DNA of 64,000 bases, from the NCBI RefSeq assembly GCF_007786235.1, contig NZ_VNFK01000001.1, positions 372,001 to 436,000 on the forward strand, given 5' to 3'. Under the pieces are notes generated by a model. That model saw nothing but the letters and a program-made list of their open reading frames with translations, made no database searches and was not told the origin of the DNA. Below, piece by piece: positions 34,790-44,611 of this stretch (position 1 is its first letter; each line of letters begins with the position of its first letter). The DNA comes from Paenarthrobacter nitroguajacolicus. Its GTDB lineage: Bacteria; Actinomycetota; Actinomycetes; Actinomycetales; Micrococcaceae. Both the position numbers and the translations under genes were made by a program.

Positions 34790-35821
34790 ATGACCAACGA
34801 GAACCCCGGCATCACCCCCGCCGCTGCCCGCCCGCGGCGCCGCCCCGTCATCCTGGTGGCCAGCATCGTCCTTGCCGTTCTGGTGATTGCCATCGGTGCC
34901 GTTGTGGCCGTCAACAACTTCGCCGGGCAGCAGAAGTCTGAAAGCCTCTCCGCGTTGAAGGGGGACCGCCTCAACGCACTGGGCGATGCCAGGGGCAAGG
35001 TCCAGCCGGCAGCCAACGCGTACCTGGCCGCCTACAAGAAGGCCCGGAACGCCCCTGCCTCGCGGGACCAGGCCCAGAAGGACAGCCAAAAAGAAAAAGA
35101 AGAATTCCAGCAGGCCTCGAATTCCGCCCGGTCTGCCCTGCAGGAGCTGAAGTCAGGGAATGGCTCCGGCGACACCCCCGTAGGAGTGGCAGTTCAGCAG
35201 CTGGTCGAATCCCATGAGGACTACTTCGACTACATGGAAGGCCTGGTGGAGTCCTACCCTCAATTTGAGGGCCTCTTCCGCGGTGATGATGCGGCCGGAT
35301 GCAACGGACTGTTCGTCGGCTCTAAAGCTGCCAGTCTGCGGGAGCGCCAAACCCTGCTGGCCCAGGCTGCTGCTCCGTGCCGAAAAGCGGCAAGCGAGCT
35401 GTTGCAGTCAAAGAACAATGCCTACGTGGAGTTCGCCCGAAGCTTCAACAACAAGGTGGCTGAGCTGGAGGAACGCGCCGAGGTCACGGCCAAAGGCGAG
35501 GAAAATTACGCTGAATTCGTTCGGCTCAAGGATGACTTCGTCAAAAGAGCAGACGATGCTGAAGCCCGCAACGCCCCCGACGCGGAAGTGCAGAAAATTG
35601 CCGACGACGCCAAGGCCGTCAACGCCCAAATACGTGCCAACCGCTCCGAGTTCGACTTCGCAGCCAAGCGCTACCTGGCCGGAGTGAAGGAAATGCCGTC
35701 GCTGGTGGAGAACGTCTTTGCCAAGGAAATCTCAGCCGATATCAAGCACTTCGACTCAGTGATCCCTGCCAGGGAACAGATCCTCAAGGACACGATCGAC
35801 GTGGAGCTGACCGCTAACTAG
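34790..35821 (+). CDS. Membrane-anchored helical protein B, unknown function
   Basis: A 343-residue protein built like its upstream neighbour: a Pro/Arg-rich cytoplasmic tail, one transmembrane helix at about 20-42, then a long, charged, coiled-coil-prone outer domain ('RDQAQKDSQKEKEEFQQ', 'KVAELEERAEV'). Two cysteines ('DAAGCNGLF' and 'AAAPCRKAA') again suggest one disulphide. The pair probably arose by duplication and may form a complex. The start ATG has AAATAAGCC before it, 3 nt after the previous stop. Function unknown. Confidence 0.72.
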   Translation: MTNENPGITPAAARPRRRPVILVASIVLAVLVIAIGAVVAVNNFAGQQKSESLSALKGDRLNALGDARGKVQPAANAYLAAYKKARNAPASRDQAQKDSQKEKEEFQQASNSARSALQELKSGNGSGDTPVGVAVQQLVESHEDYFDYMEGLVESYPQFEGLFRGDDAAGCNGLFVGSKAASLRERQTLLAQAAAPCRKAASELLQSKNNAYVEFARSFNNKVAELEERAEVTAKGEENYAEFVRLKDDFVKRADDAEARNAPDAEVQKIADDAKAVNAQIRANRSEFDFAAKRYLAGVKEMPSLVENVFAKEISADIKHFDSVIPAREQILKDTIDVELTAN

Positions 35822-35826
35822 CTCAC

Positions 35827-35864
35827 GGTTGAGGGTCCCGCAGTTCTGTGCAGGGCCCTCAACC
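35827..35864. terminator. Hairpin between converging genes
   Basis: GGTTGAGGG (35827-35835) pairs with CCCTCAACC (35856-35864). A second copy of CCTCAACCC follows at 35876. There is no U-tract, so termination efficiency is uncertain. Confidence 0.5.
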
Positions 35865-35897
35865 CTGCGCAGGATCCTCAACCCTGGGCTCTCCGGA

Positions 35898-38800
35898 CTA
35901 TCTGGAGAAGCGCAGCGTGACCAACTGGAACGGACGGAGCACGAGGTTCACGGTGGAGTCTTCCTCCACAGCCACCCCAGGCGCCTCCACAGGGCGTTCG
36001 AGCAGGTCCGTGGCCATGGCGCCGGTGGCCTTGAACCCGGCCGCTACAGAACCGGCTGAGCGCTGGCCCAATGATTCGTAGAGCCGGACAATGACGTCCC
36101 CGGAACCGTCCTCGGCCAGCTTCACCGCTTCCACCACAATCGCGGGGTTGGACACGGACAGCAGCGGTTCCACTGCGTGACCACCCGTGACGAACCTCGG
36201 CTTCAGGTTGGTACGGTAGCCTTCCTCCACGGCATCAGCAATACCGGCTCCTGGCCTGATGGACAGCTCCAGGGTATGCTCACCGCGATCCGCTTCCGGA
36301 TCCGGGAACCTGGCGGAACGCAGCAGCGAGGTGCGGACCGTCGTCGTGGTTCCGCCGTCTTCGCGGACCGCCCTGGTGACATCGTGCCCGTAGCTGGAGG
36401 AGTTGCTCACTGCCACGCCGTAACCGGGTTCGGCGACGTGGATCCATCGGTGCGCGCAAATTTCGAACTTGGCCACTTCCCAGGACGTGTTGGTGTGGGT
36501 CGGCCGGAACACATGGCCAAATTGTGTCTCCGACGCTGAACGGTCTGCCCGCACGTCCAGCGGGAAGGCGATCTTCAGCATCTTCTCGCGTTCCTGCCAG
36601 TCCACCGTGGTGGCGATGCCCAGTGACTTGGCACCGGCGTCGAGCGTTATTCGCTGCGTGATGGTGGAAGCGCCAACCTTGCGTTTGACCACCACGACGG
36701 CGCCCGCCGGCGTGCGCTCGACGTCGATGGCGTCCGCCTGGGTCAGCTGGGTGACGTTCCTGCGATAGAACTCTTCGATGTCCCAGGCGTCCCACTCATT
36801 GGGGGTATCCCGGAACAACTCCAGAAGGTTGCCGGCGTGTCCCGGAGCAATGGCATCACGGCCACTGGCGTGGTCCACCAAAGACGTCACCAGTCCGTCC
36901 GAGTTCAAGACCGCGCGGATGACGCCATTGTCCAGCACGAAACCATCGCCGGAATCGTCCACCTGGACGCCGGAGGCCGTTCCACGGGCCTCGGCGATAC
37001 CCAAAGCCGGTACCCCCTCGCGCTCATGGGGTGCGGCATTGAGCAGCAGTTGCTTGTCGCCGGAACCCACCAGGGCGCTGGAGGCCTCCTGGATGATCGC
37101 CTCCACATCGCGGGCTATGGCCTCGTAGTTCCGCTCGGCATCCTGGTGGACCCACGCAATGGAACTGCCAGGCAGGATGTCGTGGAACTGCTGGAGCAAG
37201 ACCAGCTGCCAGAGCCGTTTGAGTTCGTCCTGGGGATACGCGTAGTCCGCACCCAGCCGGACAGCGGCCGTTGAGCACCACAGCTCTGCCTCGCGGAGGA
37301 GGTGTTCGCTGCGTCGGTTGCCCTTCTTGGTCTTGGCCTGGCTGGTATATGTACCGCGGTGCATCTCCAGGTACATCTCCCCCACCCAGACCGGCAGGTT
37401 GGCGTACTCCGCCTCGGCCTTGGTAAAGAAGTCCTTGGCTGTGCCCATACGGACCTTCGGCGAGCCTTCCAGGTCTGCCGTGCGGTGCGCGGCAGCCACC
37501 ATTTCCCGCGTAGGTCCGCCACCGCCGTCGCCATAGCCGAACGGCACAAGCGACATGGTGCCGCGGCCATGGTCGCGGTAATTACGCTCCGCGTGGGCCA
37601 GTTCGCGGCCGTGCAATTCGGCGTTGTAGGTGTCCACTGGCGGGAAGTGCGTAAACAGCCGCGTGCCGTCGATGCCCTCCCACGTAAAGGTGTGGTGCGG
37701 CATCCGGTTGACTTTGTTCCAGGAAATCTTCTGCGTGAGGAACCAGCGGGAACCGGCTTCCTTGACGATCTGCGGGATGGCACCGGAATAGCCGAAGGAA
37801 TCGGGCAGCCAGGCTTCCTGGCATTCGACGTCGAACTCCTTGAGGAAGAAGCTCTTTCCTTCCACGAACTGCCGGGCCATGGCCTCGCCGCCGGGCATGT
37901 TGGTGTCGGATTCCACCCACATGCCGCCTACGGGGACGAACTGGCCGGCTTTGACCTTCTCCCTGATCCGGACAAAAAGCTCCGGGAAGTACTCCTTGAT
38001 CCACGCCATCTGTTGGGCTGAGGAACAGGAGAAAACGAAATCCGGGTCCTCGTCCATGAGGGCCACCACATTCGAAAATGTACGGGCGCATTTCCGGATG
38101 GTCTCGCGAACCGGCCACAACCACGCCGAGTCGATGTGGGCGTGACCAGTAGCCAGAAGCTCATGGGCAGAGGCGTACGCAGGGCGGTTCAGCACCTCCT
38201 TGAGGGCTTCACGGCCCGCTGCGGCGGTTCCAGCGACGTCGTCCGGGTCCATGATGTCCAGCATGCGTTCCAGCGCCCGCAGGATCTCGTGGCGTCGCGG
38301 CAGCTCCGTGGGTAGCTCGTGCATGAGGCCGGTGAGGGTCCAAATGTCCTGGTTGAGCTCCCAGACCGTTTCGTTCAGCTCTGCGATGGCGATGCGGCCC
38401 AAGCGATACCGGGGTTCTTCTCCGGAGGTGGCCTTATCTCCCAGCGGAGTGGGGGCGAACGACCAGCCTTGGGCAACGTCAGGGTTGGCTGCGGCCTCCA
38501 CGTAGAAATCCACGGAGAGCCCGCCACCCAGAAGCTTGAGTGGCACATGGTAGTTCCTCGGCGAGATCGCCTTGATGATGCTGCCATCTGCACGCCAAGC
38601 GGTGCCTTCGCACTGGAATCCCGGCACGTCACTGTTGAACCCGAGATCTACGATGATTTCCACTGCGGTGTTATCGGCCATGCCCCAGTCCTGGGGCACT
38701 TCGCCCTGCAGGCGCAACCACTTGGTGCTCCAGGCCTTCCCCCAAAGTGCTCCTGGCTCCTGCGGGGTGAAGAGCTGGCGCAGGGCTTCGGCGGCCGGTA

Positions 38801-38927
38801 CCGGCTCGCCCGGAGCTTCCCAGCTGCTGAGCTGGAGTGGGATTGCCCTGCCGTAAATGGCCGGAAGAAGTCGTTCCCGAACGAATCGATCGAGACGCTG
38901 TTCAGTGATCCGGCGGTCGTCGTGCAA
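35898..38927 (-). CDS. Alpha-mannosidase, glycoside hydrolase family 38
   Basis: A 1009-residue cytosolic-type GH38 enzyme that would cleave alpha-mannosides. The Zn site motif 'GHAHIDSAWLWP' is at 261-272 (H262, H264, D266) and the nucleophile region 'WLPDSFGYSGAIPQIV' has D376. The C-terminal beta-rich domains run from about 530 to the end. There is no signal peptide, so it acts inside the cell on imported mannosides or on glycan turnover. It is isolated: no sugar transporter is adjacent, and the flanking genes belong to other systems. ATG 38927 is the only good start. Confidence 0.93.
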   Translation of the reverse strand: MHDDRRITEQRLDRFVRERLLPAIYGRAIPLQLSSWEAPGEPVPAAEALRQLFTPQEPGALWGKAWSTKWLRLQGEVPQDWGMADNTAVEIIVDLGFNSDVPGFQCEGTAWRADGSIIKAISPRNYHVPLKLLGGGLSVDFYVEAAANPDVAQGWSFAPTPLGDKATSGEEPRYRLGRIAIAELNETVWELNQDIWTLTGLMHELPTELPRRHEILRALERMLDIMDPDDVAGTAAAGREALKEVLNRPAYASAHELLATGHAHIDSAWLWPVRETIRKCARTFSNVVALMDEDPDFVFSCSSAQQMAWIKEYFPELFVRIREKVKAGQFVPVGGMWVESDTNMPGGEAMARQFVEGKSFFLKEFDVECQEAWLPDSFGYSGAIPQIVKEAGSRWFLTQKISWNKVNRMPHHTFTWEGIDGTRLFTHFPPVDTYNAELHGRELAHAERNYRDHGRGTMSLVPFGYGDGGGGPTREMVAAAHRTADLEGSPKVRMGTAKDFFTKAEAEYANLPVWVGEMYLEMHRGTYTSQAKTKKGNRRSEHLLREAELWCSTAAVRLGADYAYPQDELKRLWQLVLLQQFHDILPGSSIAWVHQDAERNYEAIARDVEAIIQEASSALVGSGDKQLLLNAAPHEREGVPALGIAEARGTASGVQVDDSGDGFVLDNGVIRAVLNSDGLVTSLVDHASGRDAIAPGHAGNLLELFRDTPNEWDAWDIEEFYRRNVTQLTQADAIDVERTPAGAVVVVKRKVGASTITQRITLDAGAKSLGIATTVDWQEREKMLKIAFPLDVRADRSASETQFGHVFRPTHTNTSWEVAKFEICAHRWIHVAEPGYGVAVSNSSSYGHDVTRAVREDGGTTTTVRTSLLRSARFPDPEADRGEHTLELSIRPGAGIADAVEEGYRTNLKPRFVTGGHAVEPLLSVSNPAIVVEAVKLAEDGSGDVIVRLYESLGQRSAGSVAAGFKATGAMATDLLERPVEAPGVAVEEDSTVNLVLRPFQLVTLRFSR

Positions 38928-39054
38928 TTAATTCCCCTTTGGGCTTCGGCTGGGTGATAAGGCCAGGGAGCCGGGCCTCATCGTGCTGGGAGAGGACGGT
39001 GGTTCCAGGATCACCGTGCTTCCAATCGATGGATAAAATCTACGTTGTTCCAGC

Positions 39055-40005
39055 TCAATAGCCAAGTGATTGGATGCTATCTCCGGCGGTCTGCGGGTTC
39101 TGGCCAGCAGGATCCGCCACGATCCTTTCCCGTCCCGCGTACACGTTGAGACTCAACCCACGACTGAACCCAGCCAGCGTGATGCCTGATTCCTCGGCCA
39201 ACTCCGCCGCCAGGCTGGAGGGCGCGCTGACGGCGGCCAGCACGGGGATTCCAGCCATTGCCGCCTTCTGGACAAGCTCGAACGATGCCCTGCCCGAAAC
39301 CTGCAGCACCGTGCCCTTCAGCGGCAGCATTCCGGCCCGCAAGGCCCAGCCCACCACTTTGTCTACCGCGTTGTGCCTCCCCACATCTTCTCGGAGGCAG
39401 AGCAGTTCCGTAGTGCCGTCGTCGTGAATCCTGAAGAGCCCGGCAGCATGGACGCCCCCCGTCTTGGCGAAGACCGCCTGCTCCTCCCGCAGGCGATCCG
39501 GCAGGGCTGCGAGCGCCCCCACCGGGATGGTGACGTCGTCCTCCCTGGGGCTGTGCCGGGACGACTTGCGGACGGCCTCAATGGAGTCCGTTCCACAGAT
39601 CCCGCATGAACTGGACGTGTAGACGTTCCGCCCGGTGTCAGGGCGTTCAACATCCGGACGAAGCTGCGCATCCACCACGTTGAAGGTCTGCACGCCGTTC
39701 TCGTCCTCCCCCGAGCAGAAACGCTCCGAAATCAGCTGGGACGGCTCCCAGATGATCCCCTCCGAGACAAGGAATCCCGCCACGAGGTCGAAGTCGTCTC
39801 CCGGGGTGCGCATGGTCACTGAAAAGGACATGTCCCCCAGACGGATCTCCAGAGGCTCCTCCACGGCCAGCACGTCCTCCTTGAACCGGACGGGATGTTC
39901 CAATGCCTGCGGCGAACCATCCAGGACAAACTTGTGCACCTTGCGGCGTTGCGTCACGCGTCCCACGTCAGGATCCCTTCGTCTGGTTGGGGTTTGCATC
40001 GTCAT
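39055..40005 (-). CDS. fdhD: Formate dehydrogenase accessory sulfurtransferase FdhD
   Basis: A 316-residue protein that passes sulfur from a cysteine desulfurase to the molybdenum cofactor of formate dehydrogenase-like enzymes. The catalytic cysteines C134 and C137 lie in 'SSSCGICGTDS'; 'FAKTGGVHAAGLF' and 'EDVGRHNAVDKVVG' are further family marks. It overlaps the end of the oxidoreductase gene by 38 bp on the same strand, so both are made together. The first start ATG 40005 is accepted, although a later start would reduce the overlap. Confidence 0.93.
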   Translation of the reverse strand: MTMQTPTRRRDPDVGRVTQRRKVHKFVLDGSPQALEHPVRFKEDVLAVEEPLEIRLGDMSFSVTMRTPGDDFDLVAGFLVSEGIIWEPSQLISERFCSGEDENGVQTFNVVDAQLRPDVERPDTGRNVYTSSSCGICGTDSIEAVRKSSRHSPREDDVTIPVGALAALPDRLREEQAVFAKTGGVHAAGLFRIHDDGTTELLCLREDVGRHNAVDKVVGWALRAGMLPLKGTVLQVSGRASFELVQKAAMAGIPVLAAVSAPSSLAAELAEESGITLAGFSRGLSLNVYAGRERIVADPAGQNPQTAGDSIQSLGY

Positions 40006-42292
40006 GCTTCACGAAGCGCACCATCATGGCCTTGTAGCCAGGGGTGTTGGATTCGCGGGCCACCAGCTCGCGGTGCACCAAGGCGTTGGCTTCCGGGAAG
40101 TAGGCTGCCGCACATCCCTTGGCCGTCGGGTAGCCGATGAGCCTGAATTTGTTGGCACGCCGTTCGGTGCCTGAGAACGTGGAGACAACGTCCACCAGGT
40201 CCCGGTCCTGGAAGCCCAGCTCCTCAAGGTCTTCAGGGTGCACCAGGATCACCCGGCGCCCATCGGAGACGCCGCGATACCTGTCGTCCAAGCCGTAGAA
40301 CGTGGTGTTGTATTGGTCGTGGCTGCGGACTGTCTGCAGGATCAGGTGGCCCTCCGGTGCTTCCAGATATTCCAAGGGACGCACAGAGAACCGTCCCTTG
40401 CCTATGTCCGTGGCGAAGGTGCGGGTATCGCGTGGCGGGTTGGGCAACACGAAGCCGTTCTTGGTGCGGACCCTGGCATTGAAGTCCTCGAATCCTGGAA
40501 TCACGCGGGAGATGTGGTCCCGGATCACGTCATAGTCCTCGGCCATGGCCCGCCAGTCCACGCTGTGATCGTCACCGAACGTTGCCTGCGCCATGCGGGC
40601 CACGATCACCGGTTCACTCAGCAGGTGTTCGGAGACCGGTTCCAGCCTTCCCTGCGTTTTATGGATGACGGACATCGAGTCTTCGACAGAGAGGAACTGT
40701 TTGCCCTTGGGGTGCTTGTCGTCGGTGTCTGTCCGGCCGAGCGTGGGCAGGATCAGCGATGTCTTGCCGTGCACAATGTGGGCGCGGTTGGGCTTGGTGG
40801 AAATATGGACGGTCAGCCCCGCCCTTTTCAGGCCTGCCTCAAGGGCTGCCGTGTCCGATCCCGCAGCAGCAAAGTTTCCGCCCATGGATACGAAAACATC
40901 CACGTCACCCTTTTCCAGGGCGTGCTGGGTTTCCACGGAGTCGTAGCCGTGGTCACGGGGCATGTGGAAACCGAATTCCTTGTCCAAAGCGGCCAGGAAC
41001 TGCTCCTTGGGCTTCTCCCAGATGCCCATGGTGCGGTCGCCCTGAACATTCGAGTGACCTCGGACCGGGCAGGCCCCTGCCCCACGCTTACCGAAGTTGC
41101 CTTGGAGCAGCAGCAGGTTGATGATCTCCCGGAGGGTATCCACCGAGTGCGGCTGTTGCGTCAGTCCGAGCGCCCAGCAGATGATGGTTGCCTTCGACTC
41201 AGCCATCATCCCGGCCGCCTTGGTGATTTCCTCACGCGTCAGGCCGGTGGCCCGCTCGGTTTCGTCCCAGTCCAGTACCGAACGTGCTTCTTTGTAGGCA
41301 GCAAACCCTTCGGTCTGCTGCTCTATGAAGGAATGGTCGACGACGGTCCCCGGGTTGCGCTGCTCTTCCTCCAGGAGGAGGTGGCCCAGCGCCTGGAACA
41401 GTGCGAGGTCGCCGCCCACTTTGATCTGCAGGAACTCGTCGGCAATGGTTGTACCGCCTCCGATGACGCCGTTAAGGGACTGCGGGTCCTTGAAGTTCAA
41501 GAGTCCGGCTTCGGGAAGGGGATTGACGGCAACGATCTTTCCGCCGTTGTTCTTGCAGTCGCGCAGGGCGGACAGCATGCGCGGGTGGTTGGTTCCCGGG
41601 TTCTGGCCCACCACCAGGACAAGCTCGGCGTGGTGGATGTCCTCCAGGGATACAGTGCCCTTGCCGATGCCAATGGTGGGGTTAAGGGCGCTGCCGGAGG
41701 ATTCATGGCACATGTTGGAGCAGTCCGGAAGGTTGTTGGTACCGAGGCTCCTGGCAAACAACTGATACATGAAAGCCGTCTCATTGGCTGTCCGGCCGGA
41801 GGTGTAGAAGACGCACTTGTCAGGTGTAGTGGCGTTGATGTGTTGCCCGATCAGGGCGAATGCCTCAGACCAGCTGATCGGTGAATAGTGGGTGTCGCCC
41901 GGCCTGACTACCACAGGCTCGGAGATCCGCCCCTGGCTTCCCAACCAGTACTCGGTCTTGTGGTCCAGGTCGGCCAGCGAATGCTTCGCCCAGAACTCTG
42001 CACCTACGGTCCTGGTGGTGCTTTCCTCGGCGATCGCTTTGGCACCGTTCTCACAAAACTCTGCGGGGCTTCGCCGTCCTGTAATGGATTCCGGCCACGC
42101 GCATCCCGGGCAGTCAAAGCCATCGTGCTGGTTGACCCTGAGCATGGAGCGGACCGTCCGGGCCACGCCAGCCTGGGCGTAGCCACGTTCCAGGGCGACG
42201 GTGACGGCCTTGACTCCTGCAGCGGCGCGTTTGGGCGGGTGGACTTGCAGGTCATCTTCGTTGATGTCCTGTTCTGGAGCATGCCTGTTCAT
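39968..42292 (-). CDS. FdhF/YdeP-family molybdopterin oxidoreductase
   Basis: A 774-residue molybdopterin enzyme of the FdhF/YdeP group. C61, C64 and C80 ('FDCPGCAWPE...EFCENGAK') mark the N-terminal cluster region, and 'NMCHESSG' holds a likely molybdenum-proximal Cys. The C-terminal domain ('SHDQYNTTFYGLDDRYRG') is the cofactor-binding barrel. Family members are annotated as formate dehydrogenase-like, but substrates are mostly untested; formate is likely here because fdhD is adjacent. ATG 42292 was chosen; the 66-codon upstream extension overlaps moeA and is not protein-like. Signal peptide absent, so cytoplasmic. Confidence 0.9.
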   Translation of the reverse strand: MNRHAPEQDINEDDLQVHPPKRAAAGVKAVTVALERGYAQAGVARTVRSMLRVNQHDGFDCPGCAWPESITGRRSPAEFCENGAKAIAEESTTRTVGAEFWAKHSLADLDHKTEYWLGSQGRISEPVVVRPGDTHYSPISWSEAFALIGQHINATTPDKCVFYTSGRTANETAFMYQLFARSLGTNNLPDCSNMCHESSGSALNPTIGIGKGTVSLEDIHHAELVLVVGQNPGTNHPRMLSALRDCKNNGGKIVAVNPLPEAGLLNFKDPQSLNGVIGGGTTIADEFLQIKVGGDLALFQALGHLLLEEEQRNPGTVVDHSFIEQQTEGFAAYKEARSVLDWDETERATGLTREEITKAAGMMAESKATIICWALGLTQQPHSVDTLREIINLLLLQGNFGKRGAGACPVRGHSNVQGDRTMGIWEKPKEQFLAALDKEFGFHMPRDHGYDSVETQHALEKGDVDVFVSMGGNFAAAGSDTAALEAGLKRAGLTVHISTKPNRAHIVHGKTSLILPTLGRTDTDDKHPKGKQFLSVEDSMSVIHKTQGRLEPVSEHLLSEPVIVARMAQATFGDDHSVDWRAMAEDYDVIRDHISRVIPGFEDFNARVRTKNGFVLPNPPRDTRTFATDIGKGRFSVRPLEYLEAPEGHLILQTVRSHDQYNTTFYGLDDRYRGVSDGRRVILVHPEDLEELGFQDRDLVDVVSTFSGTERRANKFRLIGYPTAKGCAAAYFPEANALVHRELVARESNTPGYKAMMVRFVKHDDANPNQTKGS

Positions 42293-42344
42293 GAGTCCAT
42301 CATTGCACTTTGTGGTCGCTGACCACCGGCCAGGGGCGCCGCCC

Positions 42345-43682
42345 TCAGGCGTCCAGGGCGCTCCAGTCCACTGGCCCTGACGGAGACTTCTTCTGTGGCC
42401 GCACCGTCGCCTTCCGGGGCTTGTCCTCGGCGCTCTTGGGCGCTGGCAGGGGCTTGCCCCACGGCAACGCGAAAGCGGGCACCAACTCACCCAGCTGGAC
42501 CCCGTGCGGCGGCACCACCATCACCCCGTCGGCGCCGGCCAGTCCTCGCATCATTCCCGGGCCGGTGTGCTGTGCCGGAGATGCCAGACCGTACACCAGC
42601 GTGAACGGCATCAGACGGGTTCGTCCGGGATCCGCATCAATCATCGCTCCGCAGGGAACTTCAGCCACATCCTGCAGCTGTCCGTTCCCCAAAGCGGCAA
42701 GCAACGGCGACCCCACGGTGAAGAGGGCCATCATCGCCGCCAGTGGATTTCCGGGCAGTCCCAGAACGAAGCGCCCATCGGGCAACTCGGCCAACACTGC
42801 CGGGTGGCCGGGGCGCATGGCAATGCCGTCGATCAGCAACCGGCCGCCCAGCTCTGCCACCGCTTTGCGGAAATGGTCCGTCCCCGACCGTCCCGTCCCT
42901 CCGGTGGTGATCACGACGTCGGCAGGGGCTTCCGTCTCCGGTTCGCCAGGCAGGGGCTCTGTATCCTGGAGCGCGGCAACCCACTCTTCGTAGCTATCGC
43001 CTACCCGGAGTTGTTCTCCTGCGATGCCGCCCAGAAGCTCCACGACGGCGCCCAATTGAGGACCAAACGTGTCACGGACCTGTCCTGGCTGGGGAACCCC
43101 CTGCGCTATGACTTCGGATCCCGTCAGAAGGAACCTGACCAGGGGCTTACCCAGAACCTCCAAGTGATCCAACCCGGCAAGCGCGGCGAGTGCTACATGG
43201 GCCGGGTTCAGCAGCGTTCCGGCCTTGAGCAGGATGTCCCCCTCGGCTGCCTCCTCGGCAGCCTTGCGGATGTGTTGGCCGTTGCGGGGCTCCCCTGGTT
43301 TGGCCGTGCCGCCCAGGGCAAGGATCGGCAGTCCGTCGTCGTCCGTGGAGATGACGCCGCTCTCGCTGCGCAGCACCGCTTTGGCACCTGGGGGTATCAG
43401 CCCGCCGGTGACGATGGGGCTGGCTTGATGCGGGGCCAGCCTCTGCCCTGGTTCGCTGAGGATCCAGGGGCCGCTTCCATTAACGGCCCACCCGTCCATG
43501 GCCGAGGACGCATAGTGCGGCATGTCCTGAAGCGCCAGCGCATTCGACGCGAGTGTGCGACCAAGGGCGGACCTGAGGGGCACGGGCCCGGGCGGGATGG
43601 GAGTGGCAACATCAAACGCGCGTTGCCGGGCCTCATGCCAAGTGTGTGCCGCGTGGTGGCCCTCGGTGGGGGCCCCTGTCAT
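42345..43682 (-). CDS. moeA: Molybdopterin molybdenumtransferase MoeA
   Basis: A 445-residue MoeA-type enzyme that inserts molybdate into adenylated molybdopterin. Visible are the 'SAMDGWAV' motif near residue 60, 'PGSEV'-like 'LTGSEVIAQG', the MPT-binding 'TTGGTGRSGTDHF' and 'LPGNPLAAMMALF'. The last ~35 residues are a Lys/Pro-rich tail not typical for the family. The gene overlaps mobA by four bases (ATGA) and lies 52 bp before the oxidoreductase gene on the same strand. It belongs to the cofactor supply for that enzyme. Confidence 0.93.
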   Translation of the reverse strand: MTGAPTEGHHAAHTWHEARQRAFDVATPIPPGPVPLRSALGRTLASNALALQDMPHYASSAMDGWAVNGSGPWILSEPGQRLAPHQASPIVTGGLIPPGAKAVLRSESGVISTDDDGLPILALGGTAKPGEPRNGQHIRKAAEEAAEGDILLKAGTLLNPAHVALAALAGLDHLEVLGKPLVRFLLTGSEVIAQGVPQPGQVRDTFGPQLGAVVELLGGIAGEQLRVGDSYEEWVAALQDTEPLPGEPETEAPADVVITTGGTGRSGTDHFRKAVAELGGRLLIDGIAMRPGHPAVLAELPDGRFVLGLPGNPLAAMMALFTVGSPLLAALGNGQLQDVAEVPCGAMIDADPGRTRLMPFTLVYGLASPAQHTGPGMMRGLAGADGVMVVPPHGVQLGELVPAFALPWGKPLPAPKSAEDKPRKATVRPQKKSPSGPVDWSALDA

Positions 43683-44569
43683 TCGGTGTCAGTCCCTGGC
43701 TCCGCGTATTCCTTGGCAACTTTACGGGCCAACTCCAAGGCAGCCTTCATGGACGCGTCGTCGCTGGCCTGGCCGATGCCCCGGGCCATGCCGGCGGCGT
43801 ACCCGGCGATGAACGTAGTCAGGGGTGCGGCGGGGCGCACCACTGAATGCGCGGCGACTCCTGCAACCGCGAGGACCTCGTTGACGTCCACGTCAACGCC
43901 CTCAAGCTCAAACGCCTGCAGCAGTGTGCGGCACCATTCCTCGAGCGTCTCTTCCTGGCTCTTCACGTCCGCCTCCAACTCGTAGTCAATGCCCAAGGCC
44001 GCAGCGTCCTCCCACGTATCCACGTCATCAGTGGACCCCGCGGGGACGTCAACGTCCAGCAGGTTCAGCCTAGCAAGCAGTCGGAACACTGAAGAGTTCG
44101 TTAACCCGTCTCCCTCGGAAGCTGCCGCCACTTCCCGTTCCAGGGCGGCGGTCCTGTAAGCCCCCAGGAGAGGCTGCTTCCGGCCATCAGTGGAGACCGC
44201 CATGGCCCCTTCAACGCCGGGATGTGACGCCAGCGCAGCCCAAAGGAGCTCGACACCACCGGAAGCGTGTGGCATGTCGCATGCCAGCACCAGCGTCCAT
44301 GCCTGGCTCGAAGCGCTCGTCTTCAGCGCGGCCAGGCCGGCGGCGATTGCAGCTGCAGGGCCTGCGAACACGGGCTCCTCGCGTGCCCGCAGGATCTCTC
44401 CCGGCAACGCCTCCGCCTCCGGTCCTACGACCACCACGGCAGAAGCACCCCGGGCCGCCTGCAGCGCATGCGTAAGGAGAGTGGCGCCGTCGTACTTCAG
44501 CGCCGGCTTGGGCACGCCCCCGAGGCGGGTGGCCTTGCCACCCGCCAGAATCACGGCGTTGAATTCCAT
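43679..44569 (-). CDS. mobA: Molybdenum cofactor guanylyltransferase fused to DUF6457
   Basis: A 296-residue fusion. Residues 1-200 form a nucleotidyltransferase of the MobA type with 'AVILAGGKATRLGGVPKPAL' at the start and 'VLACDMPHASG' as metal-binding strand. Residues about 205-290 are a small helical domain ('TLEEWCRTLLQAFELEGVDVDVNEVLAVAG') that I recognise as DUF6457, normally a separate small protein next to mobA or fdhD genes. The stop overlaps the moeA start. It would attach GMP to the cofactor for the formate-dehydrogenase-like enzyme downstream. Confidence 0.88.
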   Translation of the reverse strand: MEFNAVILAGGKATRLGGVPKPALKYDGATLLTHALQAARGASAVVVVGPEAEALPGEILRAREEPVFAGPAAAIAAGLAALKTSASSQAWTLVLACDMPHASGGVELLWAALASHPGVEGAMAVSTDGRKQPLLGAYRTAALEREVAAASEGDGLTNSSVFRLLARLNLLDVDVPAGSTDDVDTWEDAAALGIDYELEADVKSQEETLEEWCRTLLQAFELEGVDVDVNEVLAVAGVAAHSVVRPAAPLTTFIAGYAAGMARGIGQASDDASMKAALELARKVAKEYAEPGTDTE

Positions 44570-44611
44570 CCGCCCAGAGTACCCGGGCGGGCGGAGTTCA
44601 GCAGAAATCGA

